Source: Zhengitettix transpicula (taxonomy: Eukaryota; Arthropoda; Insecta; Orthoptera; Tetrigidae). From it: a DNA stretch of 64,000 nt. The translations under genes were made by a program, and so were the position numbers. The notes beneath the pieces were generated by a model. That model had not been told where the DNA came from and made no database searches. It saw nothing but the letters and a program-made list of their open reading frames with translations. Location: NCBI GenBank assembly GCA_037074705.1, contig JAYJMR010000013.1:309501-373500 (forward strand). The letters are read 5' to 3'. Position 1 is the stretch's first letter, and each line of letters begins with the position of its first letter. Of the stretch, positions 1-9,090 are shown piece after piece.

Positions 1-1
1 G

Positions 2-898
2 GCCTCACCAATGTTAGTTGATAAATTAATTCGAAAGTCACCATTTTTAGTCAACGAAACAGAATTTAAAGTCACCGCTTTCGTACCCAGAAACACCAAA
101 ATATGGATATATAACCCATCCATAATGATAGATACGGCTACCATTAAAGCCAAACTTGCAGAACACTGCGAAATAATGCACGTTGGCGACATAACTGACA
201 ATTTCGGGTTCCAGACGGGGAAAATGTTCGGATACGTGAAAGGGGACAAGATCCCCAGCGCGATATTCATAGGGGCTGTTAAAATCAATATTACTTACCA
301 AGGGATGGAAAGACGGTGCCGCCTATGCCAGGCGCTGGACCACGTTGCAGGAGCCTGCCCTGAGAGGCAGTGTTTTAATTGCAAAAATAAGGGACAAGTC
401 AGTGAAGACTGCACAATGGGGTGCAAATGGTGTGGCTCGGCTGACCACCGTGGGAAAGACTGTCCAGCCAACAAAATTGGGATTGAGTCGACGATAAAAT
501 TTCCAGAAATAGCCCGCCCCGATAAAAAGCAGAAAAATAAACTACAAATCCCCGCCAATGAGAGGGAGGAAGTTGACCCGATGGAGACAGACAAAATCAC
601 CACTACCGCCACAGAAGATGAGAATGGACAAATACTAGAGGAATTGATCGCGGAATTTAAAACTCCAACAGCGCCACCAGCCAAGGAGAGAAAAAACGCA
701 AATCCTCCTGAGGAAATGGAAACACAAACAAACATAGTAAGTGACAGCTCCTCGGACGAGAAAGGAAGCGAATCTCAGCCCAAAAGGAAAAGGAGAACGA
801 AAGCTGCGGTAAAAGCAAAAGCCCCGGCAGCACCACAGGACATAAGCAAAAAGCTGAAAAGCGCTGGCCCATCAATGCCAATAATAGAAGACCAATAA
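2..898 (+). CDS. E1 ORF1, Gag-like zinc-knuckle protein (5' partial)
   Basis: The first whole codon corresponds to residue 104 of the full 401-aa protein seen in E2. The fragment holds the end of the putative RRM-like N-terminal half, three CCHC knuckles and the basic C-terminal tract starting PKRKRR. In the second knuckle the zinc-binding His (residue 235 in full numbering) is Gln (CAA at 395-397); all other copies have CAC. This should weaken zinc binding by that knuckle. The stop codon TAA overlaps the ORF2 ATG by one base (TAATG). Expected role, from Gag-like ORF1 proteins of other non-LTR elements: binding element RNA in the RNP. Confidence 0.88.
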   Translation, partial: ASPMLVDKLIRKSPFLVNETEFKVTAFVPRNTKIWIYNPSIMIDTATIKAKLAEHCEIMHVGDITDNFGFQTGKMFGYVKGDKIPSAIFIGAVKINITYQGMERRCRLCQALDHVAGACPERQCFNCKNKGQVSEDCTMGCKWCGSADHRGKDCPANKIGIESTIKFPEIARPDKKQKNKLQIPANEREEVDPMETDKITTTATEDENGQILEELIAEFKTPTAPPAKERKNANPPEEMETQTNIVSDSSSDEKGSESQPKRKRRTKAAVKAKAPAAPQDISKKLKSAGPSMPIIEDQ

Positions 899-3800
899 TG
901 GCAGAACACAACATAGAAGAAATCACGAAAACTTTCTACGAAAGTACAAACTCAATCGCCCGCATAGATGACATCTTACTTATCAGATTTCCGCCCCTAA
1001 ACCACGCTGAATGCACGGAGGACGGCTGCCAGCGTGCATTTAAGGCCGCCAATTGGGCCACGACTAAACAGTCATTAAAAAGACACTTAAACAGAGAGCA
1101 TAACGTCATGACCACAAAAGACGTTAACATATGCAAGACGTGTGGGAAACAACTTGGACTTAGGCCCACAGCACATGCGTGTCCAGATGCAGTACAGGAC
1201 ACGAGCACCACACAAGGAAATCCAACACCACTTGAGACAGCAGAATTCCTATGTGATAGATGCCCGCAGTCATTTACCACAAAGAGAGGCCTGCAGAACC
1301 ATATTGCCGCCCACGCCATGCGATCCCTCACGGAAAGCCGCCAGTCCCACAACCCGCTGCCGACTCACCAGCCACCCCCAGCCCATCACAAGGCCTCCCT
1401 TCAAGCGGAGGAACCTAACCCTGAGCCAGCCCCGCCTGACAGTGGAGACGATGATGACGAGGAAGAAGAATTAAGCCAAGTCCAATCATACCGAAGAATA
1501 CTTAGAACTCTACTATCAGAGGACGCAAGCAACGAAAAATGGTCACTATTCTCGGACGTCCTGGAATCAGTGACCAAAAAAGTACAAGAGGCTGTAAACC
1601 TACCGCAGCCCACAAACACGCCAAGGAAAGTGAGACAAGCAGACATAACCGACTGCGAGTTCATCCAAAAATTATACAGGCGAAACAGACGCCGAGCAGT
1701 CAGACTCATCCTGGAAGGCGAAGGCCAGAAATGCCCCCTAGAGGCCGAAACAGTTAAGAGGCATTTTAGCGAAACATGGAGCCGGACGTCATGTGACAGC
1801 GAGATATTCGCCGACGAACACCCACAGCCGCGAAGCCCGGTAATGACAGGAGGATATTCAGCCAAAGAAGTGGAAAATAAACTGAAACGATGCGAAAACA
1901 CCGCCCCAGGAGATGACAGGCTGTCATACAGCCATTGGCGATCGGTCGACCCAGAGGGCAAACTCCTGGCAATAATATTTAACATCTGCGCGAAATACAG
2001 GAAAATCCCGCAAGCCTGGAAATCGGCCAGGACCGTACTAATTCACAAAAACGGAAATCCTAACGAAGTCACTAACTACAGGCCTATCTCGCTGCTAAGA
2101 ACTGTATATAAATTATACGCGGGCCTATTAACCAACAGAATCAAAGCCTGGGTCACGAAGCACGCGGTCCTCTCACATTCGCAGAAAGGGTTCCTCCCGT
2201 ACGACGGCGTGTTTGAACATCAGTATGCCCTAACCAACTACCTGGAAACAGCAAAGAGAACACATTCAGACATCTGCATTGCATGGTTAGACATATGCAA
2301 TGCATTCGGCACCATCCCCCATGAGGCGATCACTGCTGCTCTTCGACACGGGCACGCGGGAGAAGAAATCACGGCGATAATTAACGACATTTATACAGAC
2401 AGCACAACCACCATAGTCCTCGAAGACGGCGAAACGGAACCCATACCTGTCCAATCAGGGGTGAGGCAGGGGTGCCCTCTGAGCGGAATGCTCTTTAACC
2501 TAGCGGTAAACCCGCTCCTACAAAAGGCCGAACAAGATCAAAATGCGGCGGCACACGCCGTTCTAGCGTTTGCAGACGACATCTGCCTAATTGCCAAAGA
2601 CCCCTGCACACTCCAAAACCGGATAAACACAATAACAACAGCGGCAAAAACAATAAATCTAAAGTTTAACGCCCACAAATGCAAAGCAATGCACTTCAGC
2701 GGAACTAGCCCAGTAGGCTGTCGGGCGACGAATTTCACACTGGAAGGAGAAAACATAAGCACAGTCAACTCCCATGAACCAGTCACCTTCCTTGGAAAAC
2801 CCTTTGGGCACAACATTATATCCGACTGGTCGACACTGCGGAATTACATAGAAACGGCAGAGGCGATTCTAACATCCAACCTCGCCCCATGGCAACGTCT
2901 CGACGCCATAAAATCGTTCTTTTTCCCCATAACCCAATTCGCCCTGAGGACTGGCGCATTAACAAAGGGCGATTGGAAAAAACTAGATAACCACATACGC
3001 CCTCTGATAAAACGCACGTTAAACGTTCCGTCCCGCGCCTCAAATCACTACATCTACGGGTCTAGGCAATCCGGCTGCCTGGGAATTCCAGAGTCCGGAA
3101 TTGATTGTGACATAATGGCGGTCGACGGGGCCTACAAGCTCTTAACATCCCCCGACCCCGTCATTAGGTCACTGGCAATCGAAGACCTCAAGAACACAAT
3201 AAAAGACAGAACGGGGCAAGATGCAAGCGACCGGACAACAGACTCGTACTTGAACGGAGCACAAGACGGAATATTCAGGGATACAACGAACAAAAGAAAA
3301 AACACATGGACCCGGGCGAGAACGGCAACTAGGTTCCTCAAATGTGAATGGGCAACCGGACCTGACATTCGGATCACGATAGAAAACATCGTCCTCTACA
3401 GCAGACACAGGAACCTAGTTTGCCGGACCCTCCGGAATGCACACCAAGCGCGACATATAAGAACTCTACATGAGGCCCCACACCAGGGGAAAGTGTGCGA
3501 AACCATCGCTCTTAGCCGCACGAGCAGCCACTTTCTCCTAACAGGCAGATACACCAGGTTCGCCGACTGGCGCTTTATTCACCGGGCGAGGCTAGGACTT
3601 GTCCCACTAAACGGATACCGGTTTAACGAAGGCCCAAAGACATGCCGGCGCTGTAATATTAGGGATGAAACACTACCGCACGTAACGAACCACTGCCCGG
3701 CGCATAACAGAGCTATCCTCCTGCGACACAACGCCATAGTGGAAAGGATCAAAGCAGCAGCAACCGGTAAAATCCGGTTAATCGCTGAAAATAGACCGGT

Positions 3801-4158
3801 GGCTGAAGGCAGCCTATTACGACCTGACCTCCTTCTAGTTAAACAGCGAACGGCGTTCATCGTAGACGTCACGATTGTGTTTGAAAACCACCCAAGCGCT
3901 TTCGATGACGCAAGGGCACGGAAGGAGGAAAGGTACAAGGACCTCAAACAAAGCCTCGGCAGAACCTATGACAAGGTGGAAATAATCCCCTTTATTGTTG
4001 GTGCGCTAGGGTCATGGGACCCGAAAAATGACACGTTCCTGCGAGAGCTATGCTCCAGGAAATACGGAAAACTATTGTCTATTCTATGTGTGTCAGACTG
4101 CATACGTTGGTCAAGAGACATATACGCCGAACACCTGTCGGGCGTTCGGCAATACTGA
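898..4158 (+). CDS. E1 ORF2, reverse transcriptase with restriction-like endonuclease
   Basis: The 1086-aa protein carries the enzymes for target-primed reverse transcription into U2 genes. N-terminal fingers: CCHH (C39, C44, H63, H68), CCHC (C79, C82, H93, C95) and a classical C2H2 (C119-X2-C122-X12-H135-X3-H139), an order like that of R2 clade-A proteins. A Pro-rich then acidic linker (about 150-192) follows. RT motifs: NYRPISLL (393-400), motif A with D465, GVRQGCPLSG (521-530), and FADD (558-561) with D560/D561. A CCHC motif lies at C916-X2-C919-X8-H928-X4-C933. The endonuclease core is RPD (D977), VDV (D990) and K1009 before RY. No RNase H domain is evident. E1 differs by Y320 (F elsewhere) and Q442 (H elsewhere). 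The ATG at 898 overlaps the ORF1 stop, favouring termination-reinitiation. Confidence 0.95.
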   Translation: MAEHNIEEITKTFYESTNSIARIDDILLIRFPPLNHAECTEDGCQRAFKAANWATTKQSLKRHLNREHNVMTTKDVNICKTCGKQLGLRPTAHACPDAVQDTSTTQGNPTPLETAEFLCDRCPQSFTTKRGLQNHIAAHAMRSLTESRQSHNPLPTHQPPPAHHKASLQAEEPNPEPAPPDSGDDDDEEEELSQVQSYRRILRTLLSEDASNEKWSLFSDVLESVTKKVQEAVNLPQPTNTPRKVRQADITDCEFIQKLYRRNRRRAVRLILEGEGQKCPLEAETVKRHFSETWSRTSCDSEIFADEHPQPRSPVMTGGYSAKEVENKLKRCENTAPGDDRLSYSHWRSVDPEGKLLAIIFNICAKYRKIPQAWKSARTVLIHKNGNPNEVTNYRPISLLRTVYKLYAGLLTNRIKAWVTKHAVLSHSQKGFLPYDGVFEHQYALTNYLETAKRTHSDICIAWLDICNAFGTIPHEAITAALRHGHAGEEITAIINDIYTDSTTTIVLEDGETEPIPVQSGVRQGCPLSGMLFNLAVNPLLQKAEQDQNAAAHAVLAFADDICLIAKDPCTLQNRINTITTAAKTINLKFNAHKCKAMHFSGTSPVGCRATNFTLEGENISTVNSHEPVTFLGKPFGHNIISDWSTLRNYIETAEAILTSNLAPWQRLDAIKSFFFPITQFALRTGALTKGDWKKLDNHIRPLIKRTLNVPSRASNHYIYGSRQSGCLGIPESGIDCDIMAVDGAYKLLTSPDPVIRSLAIEDLKNTIKDRTGQDASDRTTDSYLNGAQDGIFRDTTNKRKNTWTRARTATRFLKCEWATGPDIRITIENIVLYSRHRNLVCRTLRNAHQARHIRTLHEAPHQGKVCETIALSRTSSHFLLTGRYTRFADWRFIHRARLGLVPLNGYRFNEGPKTCRRCNIRDETLPHVTNHCPAHNRAILLRHNAIVERIKAAATGKIRLIAENRPVAEGSLLRPDLLLVKQRTAFIVDVTIVFENHPSAFDDARARKEERYKDLKQSLGRTYDKVEIIPFIVGALGSWDPKNDTFLRELCSRKYGKLLSILCVSDCIRWSRDIYAEHLSGVRQY

Positions 4159-4287
4159 CAGAGGCATCACTGTCCTTAAAATTTTACTATTACGATTTTA
4201 ACTGTAGTATTAGTTTGTAGTAGAAGCTGAAGAACATACCGATTGATAGTTTTAAGCCTGTTCATTAACATATTTTATAACCTGTTG

Positions 4288-4439
4288 TATCTGTTCTTAT
4301 CAGCTTAACATCTGATACGTGGTGCATCGCACCACCAGAATATTAAACTCATTTTTGGAAAATGACGGAGTGTTAGGAGCTTGCTCCACATCTGTCACGG
4401 GTTGGCCCGGCTTTGCAGTATCGCCGGGATCGGCCCACC
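4288..4439 (+). pseudogene. U2 snRNA 3' part (nt 38-189), split by E1
   Basis: It continues U2 from TATCTG to the terminal CGGCCCACC and includes the Sm site ATTTTTG. The 5' 37 nt lie upstream of E1, outside the window. A C replaces T at 4309 (U2 nt 59), giving TTAACATCTG instead of TTAATATCTG; the Drosophila U2 I recall also has C here. Without a contiguous 5' end this copy cannot make normal U2. Confidence 0.93.
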
Positions 4440-5038
4440 TTATTGAAATTCAAACAAAGAAAGAAGTTTAACATTCTGACGTATCAAATATTGAGTTGGA
4501 AGGCAGGTAAATTTTGAAATAACCGCGATTTCGCATCCAGTACAGGATTCACCTCTCTCGGCAATCATCTTCTCGCAGGCAGGACCGGGCACCAGCGAGT
4601 ACAAGTAATTTTCCGGGAGAAGCCGTTGTCCGTGGCCACCAGCTGGACCACGCTCCCTATATATCTTTTGTATTTCGCGAACGTCGTCGCCGCCGCACGC
4701 ACGCACGCAAGTACGATAGGATAACGCGCCTTTTACGAATATGTATCTGATACATATGTATTCAAAACATCGTACTTTTTCCGCTCATTTCTTTCGGCTC
4801 AAAGGAAGTGTAATTAATATTCGTTGTTGACGGAAACTGCGTAGCTATATTGAAAACAGGGGTTCGTTGCCGTTAAAGCCTCTTTTAATTCTGTCACTTT
4901 CCCATAAATCTATCTCGGTTTTATTATAATTTAGACGTAAAATACCGACGTCTGGATTTCGATATACATTTATAAACAATGTATGCAATATACGTTTATT
5001 CCACCTAGCAGAGCGCCTCTTGGGCGGCCATCGCAAAA

Positions 5039-5434
5039 CACGACTGCCCGTTGTAATCTACGAACGTCTTCCTCGCCGCCGCACGCACGCAGCATAGCTG
5101 TTGCAAGCGAACATTAGTAAAAACTTACAAATTAATATTCCGCGGATCGAATTATTTTATAATTTTAATTTCTTCTCTACTAAAGTTTCTTTATATGTAT
5201 ATATATATACACTCTTCTGTGAGTTAAAAAAAAAAAAAAAAAAAAAAAAACACGACTGCCCGTTGTAATCTACGAACGTCTTCCTCGCCGCCGCACGCAC
5301 GCAGCATAGCTGTTGCAAGCGAACATTAGTAAAAACTTACAAATTAATATTCCGCGGATCGAATTATTTTATAATTTTAATTTCTTCTCTACTAAAGTTT
5401 CTTTACATGTATATATATATACACTCTTCTGTGA

Positions 5435-5467
<33 letters not shown>
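5039..5467 (+). repeat. Spacer subrepeat array S1, 2 monomers
   Basis: Monomers at 5039-5250 and 5251-5467 start CACGACTGCC, contain a GC-rich block (GCCGCCGCACGCACGCA), an AT-rich 3' half with a (TA)n tract, and end GTGAGTT plus a run of about 24-31 A. The first monomer is preceded by CAAAA, so both borders lie in A-runs. The last monomer carries TTTACATG where the upstream one has TTTATATG, a marker kept in all spacers. Confidence 0.92.
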
Positions 5468-5470
<3 letters not shown>

Positions 5471-5471
5471 A

Positions 5472-5528
5472 CCATTTTTTTTTACTTCTATATATATTTA
5501 AATAAATAAATATATATTTAAAAAATGG
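5472..5528. repeat. Nested AT-rich inverted repeat after the A-run
   Basis: Outer arms CCATTTTTT (5472-5480) and AAAAAATGG (5520-5528) enclose inner arms TATATATTTA (5491-5500) and TAAATATATA (5507-5516) with a 6-bp AATAAA loop. The same element starts 5 bp after the terminal A-run of every spacer (7280, 9092, 17030, 24989, 32911, 40404, 47673, 55404, 63357). It could extrude as a cruciform; no function is shown. Confidence 0.8.
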
Positions 5529-5996
5529 GGCAAATTTTTAAATGTCGCGTACATGTGAGCGCGTACTGTTTAAAGACAAATATTAACTTTGTTTACAAAG
5601 ACCGCGTAACAATGGAAACGTCAACGTGAAAAATTGTAACCGTTATCAATTCCACTTAATTCGCACCGAACTCTGACTGTCTATTCGTTTCTTAGACGAC
5701 GTCATTTCTTTTTTGCTCAATTTGACGGAACTCGTGTGTTTACGTGAGGAATTTAATTTTTTTCTCTTACATTTACGTATCACCCTGCAGCGAGTGCAGG
5801 TAAGTGCCGCTAGGTGGGGACGTACTGTAACAATAAAACTGTTGATACATTTCAAATTTTTTTATCTTTGAAGACAATTGTTTCCTTTCCCGCGATATTT
5901 AAGCATTCGACGGTAGACCTCACTTTCCGATCAGGATTTCAGGCGTTTCGCGGGGACCGCGTGTTTCGACGTATTGCCGTAGAAACATTTAACAAT

Positions 5997-6032
5997 GCTC
6001 CCCGTTGATTACAATGGTGTCCGGAATAAAAG
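5997..6032 (+). promoter_or_regulatory. U2 promoter: PSEA-like and PSEB/TATA-like elements
   Basis: Relative to the U2 start at 6056, GCTCCCCGTTGATTACAATG covers -59 to about -40, where insect PSEA elements sit, and shares a TCCC...TGATT core with the Drosophila PSEA as I remember it. AATAAAAG at -31 to -24 occupies the PSEB position of Pol II snRNA genes and looks TATA-like. The positional match is strong; the sequence match is moderate and rests on memory. Confidence 0.6.
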
Positions 6033-6055
6033 ACCGTCCCGATCGAGGAATCTTT

Positions 6056-6244
6056 ATCGCTTCTCGGCCTTTTGGCTAAGATCAAAGTGTAGTATCTGTT
6101 CTTATCAGCTTAATATCTGATACGTGGTGCATCGCACCACCAGAATATTAAACTCATTTTTGGAAAATGACGGAGTGTTAGGAGCTTGCTCCACATCTGT
6201 CACGGGTTGGCCCGGCTTTGCAGTATCGCCGGGATCGGCCCACC
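6056..6244 (+). ncRNA. U2: U2 spliceosomal snRNA, complete
   Basis: This 189-nt gene has every landmark of U2: 5' ATCGCTTCTCGGCC with stem I, the branch-site recognition GTAGTA (nt 34-39), stem-loop II (CTTATCAG...CTGATA), Sm site ATTTTTG, and 3' stem-loops including GGAGCTTGCTCC and GGCCCGGC...GCCGGG. It would form the U2 snRNP core that pairs with intron branch sites and with U6. It is one of only two complete uninterrupted copies here and the only one with a standard Sm site. The 3' end is set by homology to CACC and could be off by 1-2 nt. Confidence 0.97.
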
Positions 6245-6260
6245 TTATTGAAATTCAAAC

Positions 6261-6269
6261 AAAGAAAGA
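6261..6269 (+). terminator. Candidate snRNA 3' box
   Basis: AAAGAAAGA matches the AAARNNAGA half of the snRNA 3'-end formation box and lies 17 nt after the mature end, within the usual 9-19 nt. The GTTT half of the consensus is not present in front of it, so this is provisional. Confidence 0.5.
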
Positions 6270-6846
6270 AGTTTAACATTCTGACGTATCAAATATTGAG
6301 TTGGAAGGCAGGTAAATTTTGAAATAACCGCGATTTCGCATCCAGTACAGGATTCACCTCTCTCGGCAATCATCTTCTCGCAGGCAGGACCGGGCACCAG
6401 CGAGTACAAGTAATTTTCCGGGAGAAGCCGTTGTCCGTGGCCACCAGCTGGACCACGCTCCCTATATATCTTTTGTATTTCGCGAACGTCGTCGTCGCCG
6501 CCGCACGCACGCACGCAAGTACGATAGGATAACGCGCCTTTTACGAATATGTATCTGATACATATGTATTCAAAACATCGTACTTTTTCCGCTCATTTCT
6601 TTCGGCTCAAAGGAAGTGTAATTAATATTCGTTGTTGACGGAAACTGCGTAGCTATATTGAAAACAGGGGTTCGTTGCCGTTAAAGCCTCTTTTAATTCT
6701 GTCACTTTCCCATAAATCTATCTCGGTTTTATTATAATTTAGACGTAAAATACCGACGTCTGGATTTCGATATACATTTATAAACAATGTATGCAATATA
6801 CGTTTATTCCACCTAGCAGAGCGCCTCTTGGGCGGCCATCGCAAAA

Positions 6847-7242
6847 CACGACTGCCCGTTGTAATCTACGAACGTCTTCCTCGCCGCCGCACGCACGCAG
6901 CATAGCTGTTGCAAGCGAACATTAGTAAAAACTTACAAATTAATATTCCGCGGATCGAATTATTTTATAATTTTAATTTCTTCTCTACTAAAGTTTCTTT
7001 ATATGTATATATATATACACTCTTCTGTGAGTTAAAAAAAAAAAAAAAAAAAAAAAAACACGACTGCCCGTTGTAATCTACGAACGTCTTCCTCGCCGCC
7101 GCACGCACGCAGCATAGCTGTTGCAAGCGAACATTAGTAAAAACTTACAAATTAATATTCCGCGGATCGAATTATTTTATAATTTTAATTTCTTCTCTAC
7201 TAAAGTTTCTTTACATGTATATATATATACACTCTTCTGTGA

Positions 7243-7275
<33 letters not shown>
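6847..7275 (+). repeat. Spacer subrepeat array S2, 2 monomers
   Basis: Monomers at 6847-7058 (212 bp) and 7059-7275 (217 bp). The lengths match S1 exactly, so these neighbouring units are recent duplicates. Confidence 0.92.
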
Positions 7276-7278
<3 letters not shown>

Positions 7279-7804
7279 ACCATTTTTTTTTACTTCTATA
7301 TATATTTAAATAAATAAATATATATTTAAAAAATGGGGCAAATTTTTAAATGTCGCGTACATGTGAGCGCGTACTGTTTAAAGACAAATATTAACTTTGT
7401 TTACAAAGACCGCGTAACAATGGAAACGTCAACGTGAAAAATTGTAACCGTTATCAATTCCACTTAATTCGCACCGAACTCTGACTGTCTATTCGTTTCT
7501 TAGACGACGTCATTTCTTTTTTGCTCAATTTGACGGAACTCGTGTGTTTACGTGAGGAATTTAATTTTTTTCTCTTACATTTACGTATCACCCTGCAGCG
7601 AGTGCAGGTAAGTGCCGCTAGGTGGGGACGTACTGTAACAATAAAACTGTTGATACATTTCAAATTTTTTTATCTTTGAAGACAATTGTTTCCTTTCCCG
7701 CGATATTTAAGCATTCGACGGTAGACCTCACTTTCCGATCAGGATTTCAGGCGTTTCGCGGGGACCGCGTGTTTCGACGTATTGCCGTAGAAACATTTAA
7801 CAAT

Positions 7805-7840
7805 GCTCCCCGTTGATTACAATGGTGTCCGGAATAAAAG
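7805..7840 (+). promoter_or_regulatory. U2 promoter elements of copy at 7864
   Basis: The same PSEA-like and AATAAAAG blocks lie at -59 to -24, with no substitution seen relative to the previous copy. The promoter therefore looks intact although the gene carries an Sm-site change. Confidence 0.58.
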
Positions 7841-7863
7841 ACCGTCCCGATCGAGGAATCTTT

Positions 7864-8052
7864 ATCGCTTCTCGGCCTTTTGGCTAAGATCAAAGTGTAG
7901 TATCTGTTCTTATCAGCTTAATATCTGATACGTGGTGCATCGCACCACCAGAATATTAAACTCATATTTGGAAAATGACGGAGTGTTAGGAGCTTGCTCC
8001 ACATCTGTCACGGGTTGGCCCGGCTTTGCAGTATCGCCGGGATCGGCCCACC
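7864..8052 (+). ncRNA. U2: U2 snRNA, complete but with altered Sm site
   Basis: It has full length and the same 5' and 3' ends as the previous copy, with GTAGTA intact. The Sm site reads ATATTTG (7964-7970) instead of ATTTTTG because A replaces T at 7966 (nt 103). The Sm ring needs an uninterrupted U-tract, so assembly, cap hypermethylation and stability are expected to suffer. It may be an expressed variant or a failing copy. Confidence 0.93.
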
Positions 8053-8068
8053 TTATTGAAATTCAAAC

Positions 8069-8077
8069 AAAGAAAGA
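8069..8077 (+). terminator. Candidate snRNA 3' box
   Basis: AAAGAAAGA, 17 nt after the U2 3' end, identical in place to the copy at 6261. The same motif follows every U2 3' fragment in the window. Confidence 0.48.
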
Positions 8078-8654
8078 AGTTTAACATTCTGACGTATCAA
8101 ATATTGAGTTGGAAGGCAGGTAAATTTTGAAATAACCGCGATTTCGCATCCAGTACAGGATTCACCTCTCTCGGCAATCATCTTCTCGCAGGCAGGACCG
8201 GGCACCAGCGAGTACAAGTAATTTTCCGGGAGAAGCCGTTGTCCGTGGCCACCAGCTGGACCACGCTCCCTATATATCTTTTGTATTTCGCGAACGTCGT
8301 CGTCGCCGCCGCACGCACGCACGCAAGTACGATAGGATAACGCGCCTTTTACGAATATGTATCTGATACATATGTATTCAAAACATCGTACTTTTTCCGC
8401 TCATTTCTTTCGGCTCAAAGGAAGTGTAATTAATATTCGTTGTTGACGGAAACTGCGTAGCTATATTGAAAACAGGGGTTCGTTGCCGTTAAAGCCTCTT
8501 TTAATTCTGTCACTTTCCCATAAATCTATCTCGGTTTTATTATAATTTAGACGTAAAATACCGACGTCTGGATTTCGATATACATTTATAAACAATGTAT
8601 GCAATATACGTTTATTCCACCTAGCAGAGCGCCTCTTGGGCGGCCATCGCAAAA

Positions 8655-9050
8655 CACGACTGCCCGTTGTAATCTACGAACGTCTTCCTCGCCGCCGCAC
8701 GCACGCAGCATAGCTGTTGCAAGCGAACATTAGTAAAAACTTACAAATTAATATTCCGCGGATCGAATTATTTTATAATTTTAATTTCTTCTCTACTAAA
8801 GTTTCTTTATATGTATATATATATACACTCTTCTGTGAGTTAAAAAAAAAAAAAAAAAAAAAAAAACACGACTGCCCGTTGTAATCTACGAACGTCTTCC
8901 TCGCCGCCGCACGCACGCAGCATAGCTGTTGCAAGCGAACATTAGTAAAAACTTACAAATTAATATTCCGCGGATCGAATTATTTTATAATTTTAATTTC
9001 TTCTCTACTAAAGTTTCTTTACATGTATATATATATACACTCTTCTGTGA

Positions 9051-9087
<37 letters not shown>
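8655..9087 (+). repeat. Spacer subrepeat array S3, 2 monomers
   Basis: Monomers at 8655-8866 (212 bp) and 8867-9087 (221 bp); the last ends in an A-run about 4 nt longer than in S1 and S2. Confidence 0.92.

Positions 9088-9090
<3 letters not shown>

Larger units (their letters stand above)
1..4287 (+). mobile_element. E1: U2-targeted RLE non-LTR retrotransposon, 5' end outside window
   Basis: The window opens inside ORF1 of this element, so its leader and about 103 ORF1 codons are missing. ORF1 (to 898) and ORF2 (898-4158) are followed by a 129-bp 3' UTR that joins U2 nt 38 (TATCTG) at 4288. There is no poly(A) or simple-repeat tail, which fits site-specific target-primed reverse transcription. 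The U2 target plus a restriction-like endonuclease in ORF2 points to the Utopia group; Keno elements also use U2 but, as I recall, carry an APE-type endonuclease. Family assignment is inference. ORF2 is closest to that of E8. Confidence 0.9.
4440..6055 (+). other. U2 intergenic spacer S1, no gene
   Basis: Non-coding spacer of 1616 bp. The first ~600 bp is 3' flank with a candidate 3' box AAAGAAAGA 17 nt after the RNA end. It also holds a GTC/GCC-rich block followed by CGCACGCACG (about 4678-4707), with one GTC fewer than most spacers. Two subrepeat monomers, an AT-rich palindrome (5472-5528), an unassigned AT-rich stretch and the U2 promoter follow. Short ORFs on both strands recur only because the spacer itself is repeated. 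Confidence 0.85.
6245..7863 (+). other. U2 intergenic spacer S2, no gene
   Basis: 1619 bp, nearly identical to S1 and S3, between the two complete U2 copies; the unit period is 1808 bp. It contains a 9-bp inverted repeat ATATGTATC/GATACATAT with a 1-nt centre in the 3' flank, two subrepeats, the AT palindrome at 7280-7336, and the promoter region of the next gene. Confidence 0.85.

Noticed and set aside
5221..5250. A-run as the poly(A) tail of the U2-targeted element
   Set aside because: The elements end directly at U2 nt 38 without A; the A-runs belong to spacer monomers that are also present next to unoccupied U2 genes.
5039..5467. Direct repeats suggesting a CRISPR array
   Set aside because: The repeats are 212-226 bp, contiguous, without spacers, and end in A-runs within eukaryotic snRNA spacers.
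6245..6514. 89-codon minus-strand ORF repeated after nearly every U2 copy
   Set aside because: It recurs only because the spacer is duplicated; it overlaps the U2 3' flank and simple GCC/CGCA repeats and shows no recognisable domain or coding bias.
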